The notes under the pieces were generated by a model, which was given only the letters and a program-made list of their open reading frames with translations, was not told the origin of the DNA and ran no database searches. Made by a program: the position numbers and the translations under genes. Source: Pseudomonas extremaustralis (GTDB lineage Bacteria > Pseudomonadota > Gammaproteobacteria > Pseudomonadales > Pseudomonadaceae). Taken from it: a stretch of DNA of 64,000 nt. The stretch lies in assembly GCF_900102035.1 (NCBI RefSeq), contig NZ_LT629689.1, positions 3,022,001 to 3,086,000 of the forward strand. The letters run 5' to 3'. Below, piece by piece: positions 37,842 through 47,557 of this stretch (its first letter is position 1; each line of letters opens with the position of its first letter).

Positions 37842-38971
37842 CCAACTTCCTCAAAACGAACCTGTACACGCTCATGATTATCAGCAGCAAACGCAATCAC
37901 AAACAAATAGTAAGCATACTGAAAGTTCAGCAAAGAACCCATCGTAAGGAGCGCCAAAAAAATGATCAAACTTGACAAGTTCTTTTGTTCAAGCGTAAGA
38001 CTATGAGCATTACAAAAAAACCAAAAGACTAACGGAAGCAATAAAAATAACGACCCCAGCACTCCATTAGCATATATGTAAGTTGAAAAAAAATCGATCC
38101 CGCGCATCGGCCCTTCAAAATCACCACTGATTAACTGAGCGCTAGAAACAAATCCGTACCCGAAAAGCAACCCGAATACACTAGAAGAAAAACCAAAAAA
38201 AAGATTATAGAAAGAACTCAGTCGCACCCACAAACTTCCAAATGAATTGGCCTCGACTATCAGATTTAACAAGACAGGCGCAAAAATCAACAACATCAAA
38301 ATACCAGCCACCATAAACTTCAAAAGCTTAAACCCTAACCTAGTGACTAGATAGCTAACTACCAAAAGCAACAAAAACACATATCCGACTTTCGCACCAG
38401 CTAAAAAAACAAAACTTAAATTAATCCACCTCAACCATTTAGACACACCTAAAATAGAGAATGCCAAATGCGTTATCATCAGATAGATAACAAAAGGTGC
38501 AGACTCTATAAACAAACCTGTCACACGATACAGGAACGGAAAGAGTTCAACGACTGGAATAGTATACGAAAGGTCATGCGTGTTTTCATGCATTAAAACC
38601 CAACTTTGACTACCACCTAGCATCAAAACCAGACCTTGATATAATGCGTAAATAATATTAAACCACCAAAAACAAATTACAAAAAGGCGAAATAGATGTG
38701 GATTTTTTCTGACAACGCCTACACCTAGAAGAATATAAATAAAACTTAAGATATAGCTAAAATCTATTATTGCAAACGGCCTAATCTCCGCCACTATTAA
38801 ACAGTAAAAAAAATGAACTACGGAACAACATAAAAGCAACAAATCATTTTTTTTAATTTTTGAGAAAAAAGCGAGCAAAGGAAGTGCCAAGTACCTAACA
38901 GGAACATTTCCAAGTCCAAAATTAAAGGCCAAAGCTGGAAAGCTCGACAAAAGATAAAAAATCAAATACAT
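37838..38971 (-). CDS. Candidate O-antigen polymerase (Wzy-like)
   Basis: A 377-residue, strongly hydrophobic protein with about 10-11 membrane segments and a larger periplasmic loop between about residues 120 and 160 (SWVLMHENTHDLSYTIPVVE). It has no similarity I can name, which is normal for Wzy polymerases; the call rests on topology and on its place between glycosyltransferase genes. The DNA is among the most AT-rich in the window. Wzy joins lipid-linked O-units in the periplasm. It is the only candidate in the locus. It starts 26 bases after the preceding transferase gene. Confidence 0.72.
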   Translation of the reverse strand: MYLIFYLLSSFPALAFNFGLGNVPVRYLALPLLAFFSKIKKNDLLLLCCSVVHFFYCLIVAEIRPFAIIDFSYILSFIYILLGVGVVRKNPHLFRLFVICFWWFNIIYALYQGLVLMLGGSQSWVLMHENTHDLSYTIPVVELFPFLYRVTGLFIESAPFVIYLMITHLAFSILGVSKWLRWINLSFVFLAGAKVGYVFLLLLVVSYLVTRLGFKLLKFMVAGILMLLIFAPVLLNLIVEANSFGSLWVRLSSFYNLFFGFSSSVFGLLFGYGFVSSAQLISGDFEGPMRGIDFFSTYIYANGVLGSLFLLLPLVFWFFCNAHSLTLEQKNLSSLIIFLALLTMGSLLNFQYAYYLFVIAFAADNHERVQVRFEEVG

Positions 38972-38997
38972 ACCCCACCCTTAATTAACAGCACAAT

Positions 38998-39942
38998 TTA
39001 GACAAAAAATCTCCTGAGAACCTTACGAACGAAAAGCTGAATCATATGAATTCGAGAAAAAGAAAAGTTTTTATTACTGACATAAAAATCAGATATATCG
39101 TGCACTCCATACTCCTTAGAACCAGGATATCGAAGCAAGTGCAAGTATAGGCCGGCATTAAGTTTACGTATCAAGTCCGGCCTGACAGCTTCGACAAAAT
39201 ACGCACGCGACAAATTGTAATGAAGTGGCAGCTTGCAGTTTTTTGAAGCGATACTTATAGAACCTTCATGAGCTCTAAAAAAAGATAAAACATCAGAAAC
39301 AAAGGCAAATTTTGGGTACTTGTTTGACACTAATAAAAACAACAGAAGATCGTTACCAATCGCATGCATCGAAAAATCACTGCCGACTGAATTTTCAATT
39401 TGCAGCAATAGGTTATCTCGCAAGTCCTGGAGCCTGAACAGTGCACAGCCAGGTGATACTGGATACCCCGCCCCCCTTATATCTCCCTCTATAAAGCTTT
39501 CCGTACTATATACACCACTGGCCCCAATTGAGTGGTGCAACTTTCCCTGGTTAGGATTTGAACTGAAAACCCTGGTTGCGGTAAAGACGAAACCCACATC
39601 CTCATCTTTGAGGAAGGGCAAGGTAGCCTCTAAAAAGTTAGGTGAAATAAGATCATCAGACCACAAAATTTTACCATACTTACCCTTTGCCTCTTGCAGG
39701 CACCTCAGCCAGTTTCGAACTGGCCCAAGATTAGTCGCATTACGGAAAACTCTCAATCTGCTATCCGTTTTTGCCAGATCAGAAATCAACTCCCACGTAC
39801 CATCAGCGCTACAATTATCGACAACTACAATTTCTATATTCTGATAAGTTTGAGAAAGTGCAGAACTCAATGTCTCAACAATTATATCTCTTCGATTATA
39901 GACTGGTACCAAAACACTCACCAAATCTGTAAAATCTTTCAT
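38998..39942 (-). CDS. Glycosyltransferase family 2 (O-antigen)
   Basis: A 314-residue GT-A transferase with VSVLVPVYNRRDIIVETLSS, IEIVVVDNCSADGTWE, NATNLGPVRNWLRCLQ and the metal motif LWSDD near residue 95. The C-terminal 100 residues are basic and probably touch the membrane. The NATNLGPVRNW block resembles NNTNIGPVINW in the plus-strand transferase at 48.9 kb, so the two may be related. It is the first intact gene after the decayed wzx. The sugar transferred is unknown. Confidence 0.85.
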   Translation of the reverse strand: MKDFTDLVSVLVPVYNRRDIIVETLSSALSQTYQNIEIVVVDNCSADGTWELISDLAKTDSRLRVFRNATNLGPVRNWLRCLQEAKGKYGKILWSDDLISPNFLEATLPFLKDEDVGFVFTATRVFSSNPNQGKLHHSIGASGVYSTESFIEGDIRGAGYPVSPGCALFRLQDLRDNLLLQIENSVGSDFSMHAIGNDLLLFLLVSNKYPKFAFVSDVLSFFRAHEGSISIASKNCKLPLHYNLSRAYFVEAVRPDLIRKLNAGLYLHLLRYPGSKEYGVHDISDFYVSNKNFSFSRIHMIQLFVRKVLRRFFV

Positions 39943-40059
39943 TCCAAATCCTTAAAATTACGCAGATACAAGTCCGAATCAAAAAAAAACACAAAGTAAA
40001 ACTCAAAGTGACTCTGCTTTTTTCCTAAAAGCCTAAATACCTGCAGAGGTTAATAGATT

Positions 40060-40621
40060 CAACGTCGCGACAAAGACCACACTGCAATATAAAAGCCGGC
40101 ATCAAACCCTGACATCAACGCAAATACCTTTATAAATAACTGAGCTAGCGATATGAGTGCACTCCGTTGCACCGCCCCACCAATAAAGCTGTATTCAAGC
40201 CAATCCAAAAATCAACCAACATAAACATTATGGTAACTTGAACTGCATATCTAAGATCCTCTTCAGTGACCAGCGCTGCATTGAAGATACGTTGCTATGA
40301 AACAGAGCATAAAAATAACAACCAAATCACAACAGCGATGACAGCAATCAGACTATAGGCGAACGAAATATAGTTACGAGCTTCGCCTGAAGTATTTTTA
40401 GCCAACGGCTCCGCAGCTTTATTGCGAAGTCCGTTACCTATACCTAAATCAAAAAACCATCCAAGCATAATAGTCAGTAATGTTGACCAGATACCAAATT
40501 GAGCCCCCCCCCAAGTAAGGAATCATAAGAGGGATTGCCAAAAGTCAGGCAACTACTGCAACACTTTTATATACCCCCCCTTGATCTGTCTTAGGTAATT
40601 ACGAGTTCGCTCAAAACTCAT
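40060..40621 (-). pseudogene. Decayed wzx O-antigen flippase remnant
   Basis: Translated piecewise on the minus strand, this stretch follows the N-terminal 40 % of the intact flippase at 47558. It starts at ATG 40621 (RNYLRQIK), 12 bases after the rfbE stop. It runs on as VYKSVAVVA, a TGA at 40547-40545, LLAIPLMIPYLG, then FGIWSTLL, FFDLGIGNGLRNKAAEPLA, a TAG at 40297-40295, RIFNAAL, VDFWIGL and QRSALISLAQL. Frameshifts fall in a G7 tract (40574-40580) and a G9 tract (40504-40512), and again near 40180. The remaining 250 codons are missing. It cannot make a working flippase. Confidence 0.85.
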
Positions 40622-40632
40622 ATTCTCGAGCA

Positions 40633-41652
40633 TTACTGCTGGCTCACCCAACTCACCATACGCGTTACACCATCTCTTGCGGAGACCTGCGGCCTCCAAC
40701 CCAAAAGATCGTTAGCCTTAGCAATATCAGCCACAAACACTCGCTGGTCGCTCTCACGAACGGGGAGATGGGTATAACTCAACTCGATATCGTTGATTTC
40801 ATTCAGTAGCGAAAATAGTTCAAGTAGCGAAAGGCTATTGGAAAATCCTCCACCCACATTAAATGCTTGCCCTCTAGCCACTTTAATGTTACTCACTGCG
40901 CTCATATAGAGGGTTTTCATATCGTCAGCATGCAGCACGTCACGAACTTGCTTTCCATTCCCTGAAATCGTAAACGGACTGTCTAATTTTCTATTCTTCG
41001 TTTCAATGGCTTTTTGACAAAACCACCCCACCCAACCTTGATCATATGTAGCAAACTGACGACCGCCATACATAGATGAATGGCGAAAGACTACGGTATT
41101 TAAACCAAAGATACGCGCATAATCCAGCATATATTGATCGGCGGCACCTTTAGAGCAGCCATATGGAGAATGAAAGTCGAGCTGGGTAGTTTCATTGAAG
41201 CCGTTCAATCTATCGACACACTCATAACGAGTGGCCGTCTCGCGATAGCTATATTGTTCTAGATCGCCATAAACCTTGTTAGTGGAAGAATATACGACCG
41301 TGGCATCCGGGACATACAGACGTACTGCTTCCAGCAAATTGTGCGTCCCAATGACATTCACTTCAAAATCCATACGAGGGTTCGCGATGGATGTAGTCAT
41401 TGCGACCTGTCCAGCAAGATGAAAAATTACATCAGGCTTATAATATTGAACAATACGAGTAATATCATTTTGATTGCGTATATCGCCATGCTCAAATATA
41501 AATCTCCCTTGGCTCTGCAGCCAAGACAGGTTTTCCCTTGAGCCACTACGATATAAGCTATCAAAAATGATAACCTCATCACCACGCTGAATGGCATCAG
41601 ATGCCAAATTACTACCTAAAAAGCCACACCCCCCCGTAATGAGCAACTTCAT
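40633..41652 (-). CDS. rfbE: CDP-paratose 2-epimerase (CDP-tyvelose epimerase)
   Basis: A 339-residue SDR enzyme. It follows Salmonella and Yersinia RfbE over its whole length: [56 protein letters not shown] with the catalytic Tyr-x3-Lys, [19 protein letters not shown] and [15 protein letters not shown]. It inverts C2 of CDP-paratose to give CDP-tyvelose. Its ATG overlaps the rfbS stop codon by four bases. The presence of this gene is what points to tyvelose and not abequose as the end product. Confidence 0.93.
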   Translation of the reverse strand: MKLLITGGCGFLGSNLASDAIQRGDEVIIFDSLYRSGSRENLSWLQSQGRFIFEHGDIRNQNDITRIVQYYKPDVIFHLAGQVAMTTSIANPRMDFEVNVIGTHNLLEAVRLYVPDATVVYSSTNKVYGDLEQYSYRETATRYECVDRLNGFNETTQLDFHSPYGCSKGAADQYMLDYARIFGLNTVVFRHSSMYGGRQFATYDQGWVGWFCQKAIETKNRKLDSPFTISGNGKQVRDVLHADDMKTLYMSAVSNIKVARGQAFNVGGGFSNSLSLLELFSLLNEINDIELSYTHLPVRESDQRVFVADIAKANDLLGWRPQVSARDGVTRMVSWVSQQ

Positions 41653-42533
41653 CGCAAAAGATCCTTATTGACCGTTATTTTTATGCCCTCCACCAGCGAA
41701 GTAGCAGGTACCCAACCGAACGAACGCATACGACTAATATCCGCCTCAAACAACATCGCTTCATTAGTACGATATGGAACAGTACCGAATTCCAATAGTG
41801 TTTTAGAGGCTGTCAGCGAGTGCACCAGCTCTACAAACTCTCTGACGGGTACCGACACACCAGAGCCAACCTCAATATCTTCAAAATCAGCCATATGTTT
41901 ACCATGCGAAAGAATTGCATCATAGGCACTTACGACATCTTCTATAAAAACAAAATCTCTTTTTTGAACACCCGATGTCAACTTTAAACTTTCTACATTT
42001 TTCAAGCAAGAACTTATAACATAAGCAGTAAACTTACTCTTATCATCACCCGGCCCATACATATGCTGCAAAGAAATATTTATAAATTTCAAACCCGAGT
42101 TCGCCTGCTTAACCTGCAATGCCCCCAAAGCACTAAAACTTTGTTTTGACATTGCATAAATACCGACAGCAGGATCAAGTATTGTCCCTGTATTGACAAA
42201 GACAACCTCCTTATCGAGAAGTCTAACGCCTTCCAACAGCAGTAGCCCGAGACGCACATTCACGTCAAATACTTCGACAGGTGACTCACCTGCACGACCA
42301 TACGAACACGCCGTATGAACGATATAATCCGGGGCAACCCTTGCAATTGCACCAATCACATCATCATCACTACTACAATAGATTAATTGGATATCATCCA
42401 AAATATCTTGAATTCGGGCAGTATTAGTTGTCGACCGTACTAGTGCGGAAACCTGATGACCACTATTCACCCAATGACGTGCAAGTGAGCTACCCAAAAA
42501 TCCGGTGGCACCTGTCAGCAATATATTTTTCAT
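41649..42533 (-). CDS. rfbS: CDP-paratose synthase (CDP-4-keto-3,6-dideoxyglucose reductase)
   Basis: A 294-residue SDR enzyme with [27 protein letters not shown] and the catalytic YAMSKQSF, then [18 protein letters not shown] and [19 protein letters not shown], as in RfbS (Prt) of Salmonella and Yersinia. It reduces CDP-4-keto-3,6-dideoxy-D-glucose to CDP-paratose. The related abequose synthase RfbJ makes the C4 epimer; because an RfbE epimerase follows, RfbS is the better call. It starts two bases after rfbH. AT-rich DNA. Confidence 0.85.
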   Translation of the reverse strand: MKNILLTGATGFLGSSLARHWVNSGHQVSALVRSTTNTARIQDILDDIQLIYCSSDDDVIGAIARVAPDYIVHTACSYGRAGESPVEVFDVNVRLGLLLLEGVRLLDKEVVFVNTGTILDPAVGIYAMSKQSFSALGALQVKQANSGLKFINISLQHMYGPGDDKSKFTAYVISSCLKNVESLKLTSGVQKRDFVFIEDVVSAYDAILSHGKHMADFEDIEVGSGVSVPVREFVELVHSLTASKTLLEFGTVPYRTNEAMLFEADISRMRSFGWVPATSLVEGIKITVNKDLLR

Positions 42534-42535
42534 AT

Positions 42536-43849
42536 TTAAAAGTTAATACCGAAGAACTCTTCCATCTTCTCTCCGATGTACTCAAACTGCTCCGCCCCCA
42601 AGCCAGGATAGATCCCCAACCAGAACGTCTGATTCATCGTGCGATCCGTATTTGTCAGCTCGCCAACGACGCGATACTCGAGTCCCTGGAAGTAAGGTTG
42701 ACGCGTCAGGTTGCCTGCGAACAACAGCCGTGAACCGATATTGTTCTGGTCCAGAAACTTTAATAGGTCAACGCGCTGGACGCCCGAACTCTCTTTCAGT
42801 GTAATCGGGAAACCAAACCACGATGGCTCACTGTTTGGCGTTGGTTCGGCGATTTCCAAAAAGTCGGACAAGCTGCTCAATCGCTCTTTCAGCAGCACAT
42901 AGTTGCGCTTGCGAGTATCAATAAACTCCTGAGCCCGATCAAGTTGCGCGAGACCGCAGGCTGCTTGCATGTCGGTAATCTTGAGGTTGTACCCCAAGTG
43001 CGCGTAGACGTATTTATGGTCGTAGCCAGCCGGCAGGCTGCCAAACTGTTGGCCAAAGCGATCGCCACAGGTGTTGTCACAACCTGGCGCGCAGTAGCAG
43101 TCACGGCCCCAGTCGCGGAAGGACTCGGCAATGACTTTCAACTGAGAGCTGTTAGTGAATACTGCGCCGCCCTCGCCCATCGTGATGTGGTGAGCCGGGT
43201 AAAAACTCAGTGTACAGATATCACCGAACGTACCAACCAACTTACCGTCGTAAGTAGCACCCAGCGCGTCACAACAGTCCTCAATTAGCCATAGATTATG
43301 CTTTTCGCAGATGGCTTTGACAGCACCCAAATCGAACGGATTGCCCAACGTATGGGCGAGCATGATGGCTTTGGTCTTAGGCGTAATTGCAGCTTCGATC
43401 AGGTTTACATCAATGTTGTGTGTCTTCATGTCAACATCGACAAACACTGGGATAGCACCGAACTGCACAATCGGATTAACCGTAGTTGGGAAACCTGCAG
43501 CCACTCCAATAACCTCGTCACCCTTCTTGATTGCTCGCTCCCCCAGCTTGGGCGATGTCAGCGTGCTAAAGGCGACCAGATTGGCAGAAGAGCCCGAGTT
43601 GACCGACAGTGCAAATTTTACCCCCAAAAACTCAGCCAGTTTGCGCTCAAACTCTGCATTGAAACGCCCTGTTGTCAACCAACCGTCCAAGGACGCCTCA
43701 ACCATCAATTGCAGCTCATGGGCCCCAATAACTTTGCCCGAAGGCGGAATAACACTTTCGCCAGCAACGAAAGGTTTTGTCGCCAGGGCGACTTGAGCGT
43801 ACTGCTCAACGAGCTTGCTGATTTCCTGGCGAAGCATATTGGGTGTCAT
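42536..43849 (-). CDS. rfbH: CDP-4-keto-6-deoxyglucose-3-dehydrase (E1)
   Basis: A 437-residue PMP/[2Fe-2S] enzyme of the DegT/aminotransferase fold. The hallmark is [17 protein letters not shown], where His replaces the Schiff-base Lys of aminotransferases, so the cofactor stays free for dehydration. A cysteine cluster ([20 protein letters not shown]) supplies the iron-sulfur ligands. With RfbI it removes the C3 hydroxyl of CDP-4-keto-6-deoxy-D-glucose, the committed step to 3,6-dideoxyhexoses. Length and motifs match DdhC/RfbH. Confidence 0.95.
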   Translation of the reverse strand: MTPNMLRQEISKLVEQYAQVALATKPFVAGESVIPPSGKVIGAHELQLMVEASLDGWLTTGRFNAEFERKLAEFLGVKFALSVNSGSSANLVAFSTLTSPKLGERAIKKGDEVIGVAAGFPTTVNPIVQFGAIPVFVDVDMKTHNIDVNLIEAAITPKTKAIMLAHTLGNPFDLGAVKAICEKHNLWLIEDCCDALGATYDGKLVGTFGDICTLSFYPAHHITMGEGGAVFTNSSQLKVIAESFRDWGRDCYCAPGCDNTCGDRFGQQFGSLPAGYDHKYVYAHLGYNLKITDMQAACGLAQLDRAQEFIDTRKRNYVLLKERLSSLSDFLEIAEPTPNSEPSWFGFPITLKESSGVQRVDLLKFLDQNNIGSRLLFAGNLTRQPYFQGLEYRVVGELTNTDRTMNQTFWLGIYPGLGAEQFEYIGEKMEEFFGINF

Positions 43850-43875
43850 AGGGTTTCCTGCTTAAAAAATATAAG

Positions 43876-44961
43876 TTACTTGCCGCATGAAGACATAGCG
43901 GCCATATAGGCATTGATTTCTGAGAGGCAAAGAGCGCGTACATCACTTCCATTGAGCCAAGCTTTATGCCACGTCACAATGTAGGCCAACGTTGTATCTA
44001 ACGACCATGTGGGCGACCAATGGAGATATGCTCGAGCTTTTGACACATCAAGTTTTAAATAACGAGCTTCGTGAGGCTGGGGATTTTGGTCCAAAGCCCA
44101 GCTTGCTCCCTCGCCCCAGGTGTTCACCATGCGGTCTAGAATCCAGTCGACAGGACGAGCATCTTCGTCTCTGGGGCCGAAATTCCAGCCCTGCGCGACA
44201 TCTTGACCACGTGCCCACAGATTCTCAGCCAATACCAAATAGCCACTTAGCGGCTCAAGCACATGCTGCCATGGCCGGGTTGCCTGCGGATTGCGAATAA
44301 CCACCGGTTGCTGCTTTTCAAAGGCGGTGAGTATATCTGGAATCAAGCGATCTTCGGCCCAATCGCCGCCACCAATCACATTCCCTGCACGCGCCGATGC
44401 AAGGGCCACAGGTTGGTCTTTGCCAAAAAAGGAGTTGCGGTACGCCGAAGTCACCAACTCCATACAGCCTTTGCTGTTGCTGTACGGATCATGCCCGCCC
44501 ATGGGCTCATCTTCTCGATAACCCCATTCCCACTCGCGATTTTCGTAACATTTATCCGTAGTCACGTTAACGATTGCACGCAAGCCAGCACATTGGCGTG
44601 CAGCTTCCAACACATGCACAGTACCCATCACGTTCGTTGCATAGGTTTCAACCGGCTGTTTATACGAGAGCCGGACCAATGGCTGTGCAGCCATATGGAT
44701 AAGAATGTCTGGACCATAGTCGATCATGCTGCGAGTAATCGCCTGCAGGTCTCTTATGTCGCCAATCTGCGACTGCATGCCTTCACCGACACGCGCCTCG
44801 TCAAAAAGGGCAGGTGTCGTGGGCGGCATGAGGGCGTAGCCCTTCACATCGGCACCCATACTTTGCAGCCATAGCGATAGCCAACTCCCCTTGAAGCCGG
44901 TATGACCAGTTAAAAATACCTTTTTCCCGTTCCAGAAGTCAGGTGTGACAGTGGCTTTCAT
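43876..44961 (-). CDS. rfbG: CDP-glucose 4,6-dehydratase
   Basis: A 361-residue SDR enzyme with KVFLTGHTGFKGSWLSLWLQ, NVTTDKCYENREWEWGYRE, HDPYSNSKGCMELV with the catalytic Tyr-x3-Lys, SARAGNVIGGGDWAEDRLIP and RPWQHVLEPLSGYL, all diagnostic of RfbG/DdhB. It makes CDP-4-keto-6-deoxy-D-glucose from CDP-glucose. The ATG at 44961 follows two bases after the rfbF stop codon, with GGGAG upstream; earlier TTG and GTG codons in frame are less likely starts. Confidence 0.95.
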   Translation of the reverse strand: MKATVTPDFWNGKKVFLTGHTGFKGSWLSLWLQSMGADVKGYALMPPTTPALFDEARVGEGMQSQIGDIRDLQAITRSMIDYGPDILIHMAAQPLVRLSYKQPVETYATNVMGTVHVLEAARQCAGLRAIVNVTTDKCYENREWEWGYREDEPMGGHDPYSNSKGCMELVTSAYRNSFFGKDQPVALASARAGNVIGGGDWAEDRLIPDILTAFEKQQPVVIRNPQATRPWQHVLEPLSGYLVLAENLWARGQDVAQGWNFGPRDEDARPVDWILDRMVNTWGEGASWALDQNPQPHEARYLKLDVSKARAYLHWSPTWSLDTTLAYIVTWHKAWLNGSDVRALCLSEINAYMAAMSSCGK

Positions 44962-44963
44962 CT

Positions 44964-45737
44964 TCACTCCCAAGTTTTCCAGGGCGCCTTGCCCGCCGCC
45001 CAGAGTTCTTCAAGATGATGCTTGTCGCGCAGGGTGTCCATCGGCTGCCAGAACCCCTGATGCTCAAAAGCCATTAGCCGGTTCTCGGCAGCCAGATTCA
45101 TCAAAGGCTCCTGCTCCCACACACTGCTGTCGTCACCGATGTAATCCAACACTTCTGGGTTCAAGACAAAAAAGCCGCCATTGATCATAGCGCCGTCGCC
45201 CTTCGGCTTTTCTTTAAAGTTCAGCACCTGCCCTTGGCGAATATCCAAGGCCCCAAAGCGCCCTGGTGGATACGTCGCTGTGAGTGTCGCCGCCTTGCCG
45301 TGCTGCTTATGGAACGCAATGGACGCACTGATATCGATATCGCCGACGCCATCGCCATAGGTGAAGCAGAACGACTCCTCATCCTTCACATATTCGGCAA
45401 CCCGACGAAGGCGTCCGCCAGTCATTGAATCGTCGCCAGTGTCGACCAGAGTCACGCTCCAGGCTTCAGCGCGCTTGTCATGCACCTGCATTGTGTTGTC
45501 ACGCATGTTGAACGTAACGTCCGACATATGAAGGAAGTAATTAGCGAAATACTCTTTGATTACATAACCTTTGTAGCCACAGCAGATAATAAAATCGTTG
45601 ATACCGTGAGCAGAGTACATCTTCATGATGTGCCACAAAATTGGCTTACCACCAATCTCGACCATCGGTTTAGGCCGGGTGCTGGTTTCTTCACTCAAGC
45701 GTGTGCCCAATCCGCCAGCCAAAATCACAGCTTTCAT
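44964..45737 (-). CDS. rfbF: Glucose-1-phosphate cytidylyltransferase
   Basis: A 257-residue nucleotidyltransferase with MKAVILAGGLGTRLSEETST, RPKPMVEIGGKPILWHIMK, ICCGYKGYVIKEYF and CFTYGDGVGDIDI carrying the metal-binding Asp. These are RfbF/DdhA blocks. It joins CTP and glucose-1-phosphate to CDP-glucose, the first step to CDP-tyvelose. It starts 13 bases after rfbI and is followed at once by rfbG. Confidence 0.96.
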   Translation of the reverse strand: MKAVILAGGLGTRLSEETSTRPKPMVEIGGKPILWHIMKMYSAHGINDFIICCGYKGYVIKEYFANYFLHMSDVTFNMRDNTMQVHDKRAEAWSVTLVDTGDDSMTGGRLRRVAEYVKDEESFCFTYGDGVGDIDISASIAFHKQHGKAATLTATYPPGRFGALDIRQGQVLNFKEKPKGDGAMINGGFFVLNPEVLDYIGDDSSVWEQEPLMNLAAENRLMAFEHQGFWQPMDTLRDKHHLEELWAAGKAPWKTWE

Positions 45738-45750
45738 CTTTTATCCTTAA

Positions 45751-46740
45751 TTAATTCGAGCTCACAAAAGCATCGGAGTAGAAATTTTTGTGCGGAAGGC
45801 CAAGCGTCACAAGTTTTTCTTTGGCCGAGTGAATCATGAATTCAGAGCCGCAGGCATACACCACAGCATCAGCCAAGTCGACGCCATCCTGCCAAAGCAC
45901 ATCCTGCACATAACCGGTACGCCCTTTCCAGTCGCTGCCAGGACGTGACAACACTGGCACGAACGTAATTGCTAGTGAACCAAGCTCAGGGGCCCAATAG
46001 ATATCTTGGGCGTGACGACCGCCCCAATAGACCCACACCTTTTTACCTGCTACCAACTCAGGAGCGGCTTTCAACTGTTCGAGAATCGCTTTGACTGGAG
46101 CGATCCCCGTGCCGGTCGCCAGGAATACGAAGTTGGTCGGCGAGGTACTGCGCAGTGCAAATGTGCCTTGAGGGCCCTCAAGTCGGAGCAGGTCGTTATT
46201 GGCAATCTCTTCGAACCAATACTCGCTCATGACCCCCCCTTCGACCTGGCGGATCTGAAGCTCCAGTCGCCCATCCTGCCGAGGTGCATTAGCAATGGAA
46301 TAGCTTCTTCTCACGCCATTTTTGCCGATGACATCCACATACTGCCCTGGCAGGTAGTGCAGCGGGTCTTTGGGCGGTAATCTCAGGATCACTTCAACCA
46401 CGTCATCAGCCAACATCTTGAATGAGTCCACTCGGCAAGGGAGCGTTTTACTCTTGATGTTCGCAAATTGCCCCAAATCCTCAATACTCAAGCGAACATC
46501 ACTCAGGGCAGTGCGACAACATGTCAAAATGTAACCAGAGGCAACCTCTTCAGCAGACAATACTGACTCATCGTGATGAATGACCTCAGTTCGACCGACC
46601 ACTTGGGCTCTACAGACCCCGCATCGACCAGAACGACAACTGTATTCGAGGACTACCCCATGCTTTTTCGCGCTATCTAGAAGCGTTACGCCCGGCTCGC
46701 AGGAAAATTTTTTTTCGTTAGATAAGGTTACGATTGACAT
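45751..46740 (-). CDS. rfbI: CDP-6-deoxy-delta-3,4-glucoseen reductase (E3)
   Basis: A 329-residue flavoprotein. The N-terminal plant-type [2Fe-2S] ferredoxin domain has CRSGRCGVC and a final Cys (ILTCCRT). The FAD domain has RRSYSIANAP, and the NAD domain has FLATGTGIAPVKAILEQL and VYACGSEFMI. It passes electrons from NADH to RfbH and completes C3 deoxygenation. In this locus it is the first gene of the minus-strand operon. The start at 46740 (MSIVTL) is preferred to one three codons upstream. Confidence 0.94.
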   Translation of the reverse strand: MSIVTLSNEKKFSCEPGVTLLDSAKKHGVVLEYSCRSGRCGVCRAQVVGRTEVIHHDESVLSAEEVASGYILTCCRTALSDVRLSIEDLGQFANIKSKTLPCRVDSFKMLADDVVEVILRLPPKDPLHYLPGQYVDVIGKNGVRRSYSIANAPRQDGRLELQIRQVEGGVMSEYWFEEIANNDLLRLEGPQGTFALRSTSPTNFVFLATGTGIAPVKAILEQLKAAPELVAGKKVWVYWGGRHAQDIYWAPELGSLAITFVPVLSRPGSDWKGRTGYVQDVLWQDGVDLADAVVYACGSEFMIHSAKEKLVTLGLPHKNFYSDAFVSSN

Positions 46741-47152
46741 AGCGGTCACAATTTGTTTTCTGAAAAATTCAAAAGATACTAAAAATAAAGGTTAAGCCGC
46801 CTGTCGGCGCCCGGCGTTCAACTTAAGGCCTAAGCACATCCGAAATAAGTGCCATCTTGCCCCTTTCAAACCTCACCCAACACAAAATGCTGCCATGTAA
46901 AGCTACGCTCCCAGCATAGGTGAACGGCTAAATCCCCCTACCAACAAAGCGCTCAAGACTCAGAGCTCACACACGATTTAAACGTGTGAGCCACCCTCCA
47001 GAACTAGGAGCATCTCTGATGCGAAATTCAACGCACAGGTGATACATGTGGCTATTAGTAGAAGGATTATATGGCCATTAGAAGCTTTCAGTAACCTTTG
47101 TATGCCCCCACACACCCACGACATAGTGGCCTAATGGCATACAAGCCACCCC
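46741..47152. other. Divergent intergenic region of the O-antigen locus
   Basis: This stretch separates the minus-strand tyvelose operon from the plus-strand wzx genes and should hold the operon promoter, but no convincing -35/-10 pair or JUMPstart/ops sequence was found. It contains one clear palindrome, GCTCACAC/GTGTGAGC (46965-46991) around an AT-rich centre, with no T-run behind it. It could be a regulator site or a hairpin in a transcript. No gene is seen. Confidence 0.5.
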
Positions 47153-47361
47153 ATGGACGACCAGCGCTTTCACCTGGAGTTGAAAGCAGCACTCGATGAA
47201 CTTGGCGTACGAATTAGCTCGGACGATTTCCGCAAAGCAATTGTAGTTTGCCTGAAAGATCTCCGGGCTGGCGATGTGAAGGCATTTGAAAACGAGTCAA
47301 AAAGTTCGAGCAGCGCGGCGAGGATATCACAGGCTACCTGTTCGGCCTCAAGCCTTATTGA
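47153..47361 (+). pseudogene. Small frameshifted reading frame of unknown origin
   Basis: The frame from ATG 47153 reads MDDQRFHLELKAALDELGV and LRAGDVKAFENESK, with a sensible mix of residues. After A5 at 47299-47303 it turns into a low-complexity serine run, while the neighbouring frame continues as KFEQRGEDITGYLFGLKPY and stops at 47361. One extra A would join them into a 70-residue protein. I do not recognise the family. It may be a decayed small gene or the leftover end of a larger one from before the wzx genes arrived. Confidence 0.35.
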
Positions 47362-47557
47362 TTTGATCACCCGGTGCCAACTGGGGGCAAGCCCTTTTGA
47401 GCCCCCATGTCAAGGTTGGATATTCCCACAGTAGTCACCCTCCCCAGCTTCCTGCCGAAGAACACCACTCCGGCCCGCCGCGTATCATTTTCGATAAAAT
47501 CCCCCTACACTCCAAAATCTGTGCTACGTAGCAATCAAGAAAAGCGAAAACGAATTC

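Noticed and set aside
40060..40621. Active phase-variable wzx
   Set aside because: Besides the tract shifts there are internal stop codons and the 3' half is missing, so tract slippage alone cannot restore the gene.
46741..47152. JUMPstart/ops element expected upstream of an O-antigen operon
   Set aside because: No GGCGGTAG-type core was found on either strand.
39943..47557. Insertion sequence or transposase behind the O-antigen rearrangement
   Set aside because: No transposase fragment, terminal inverted repeat or target duplication was visible around the wzx remnant or the inverted module.
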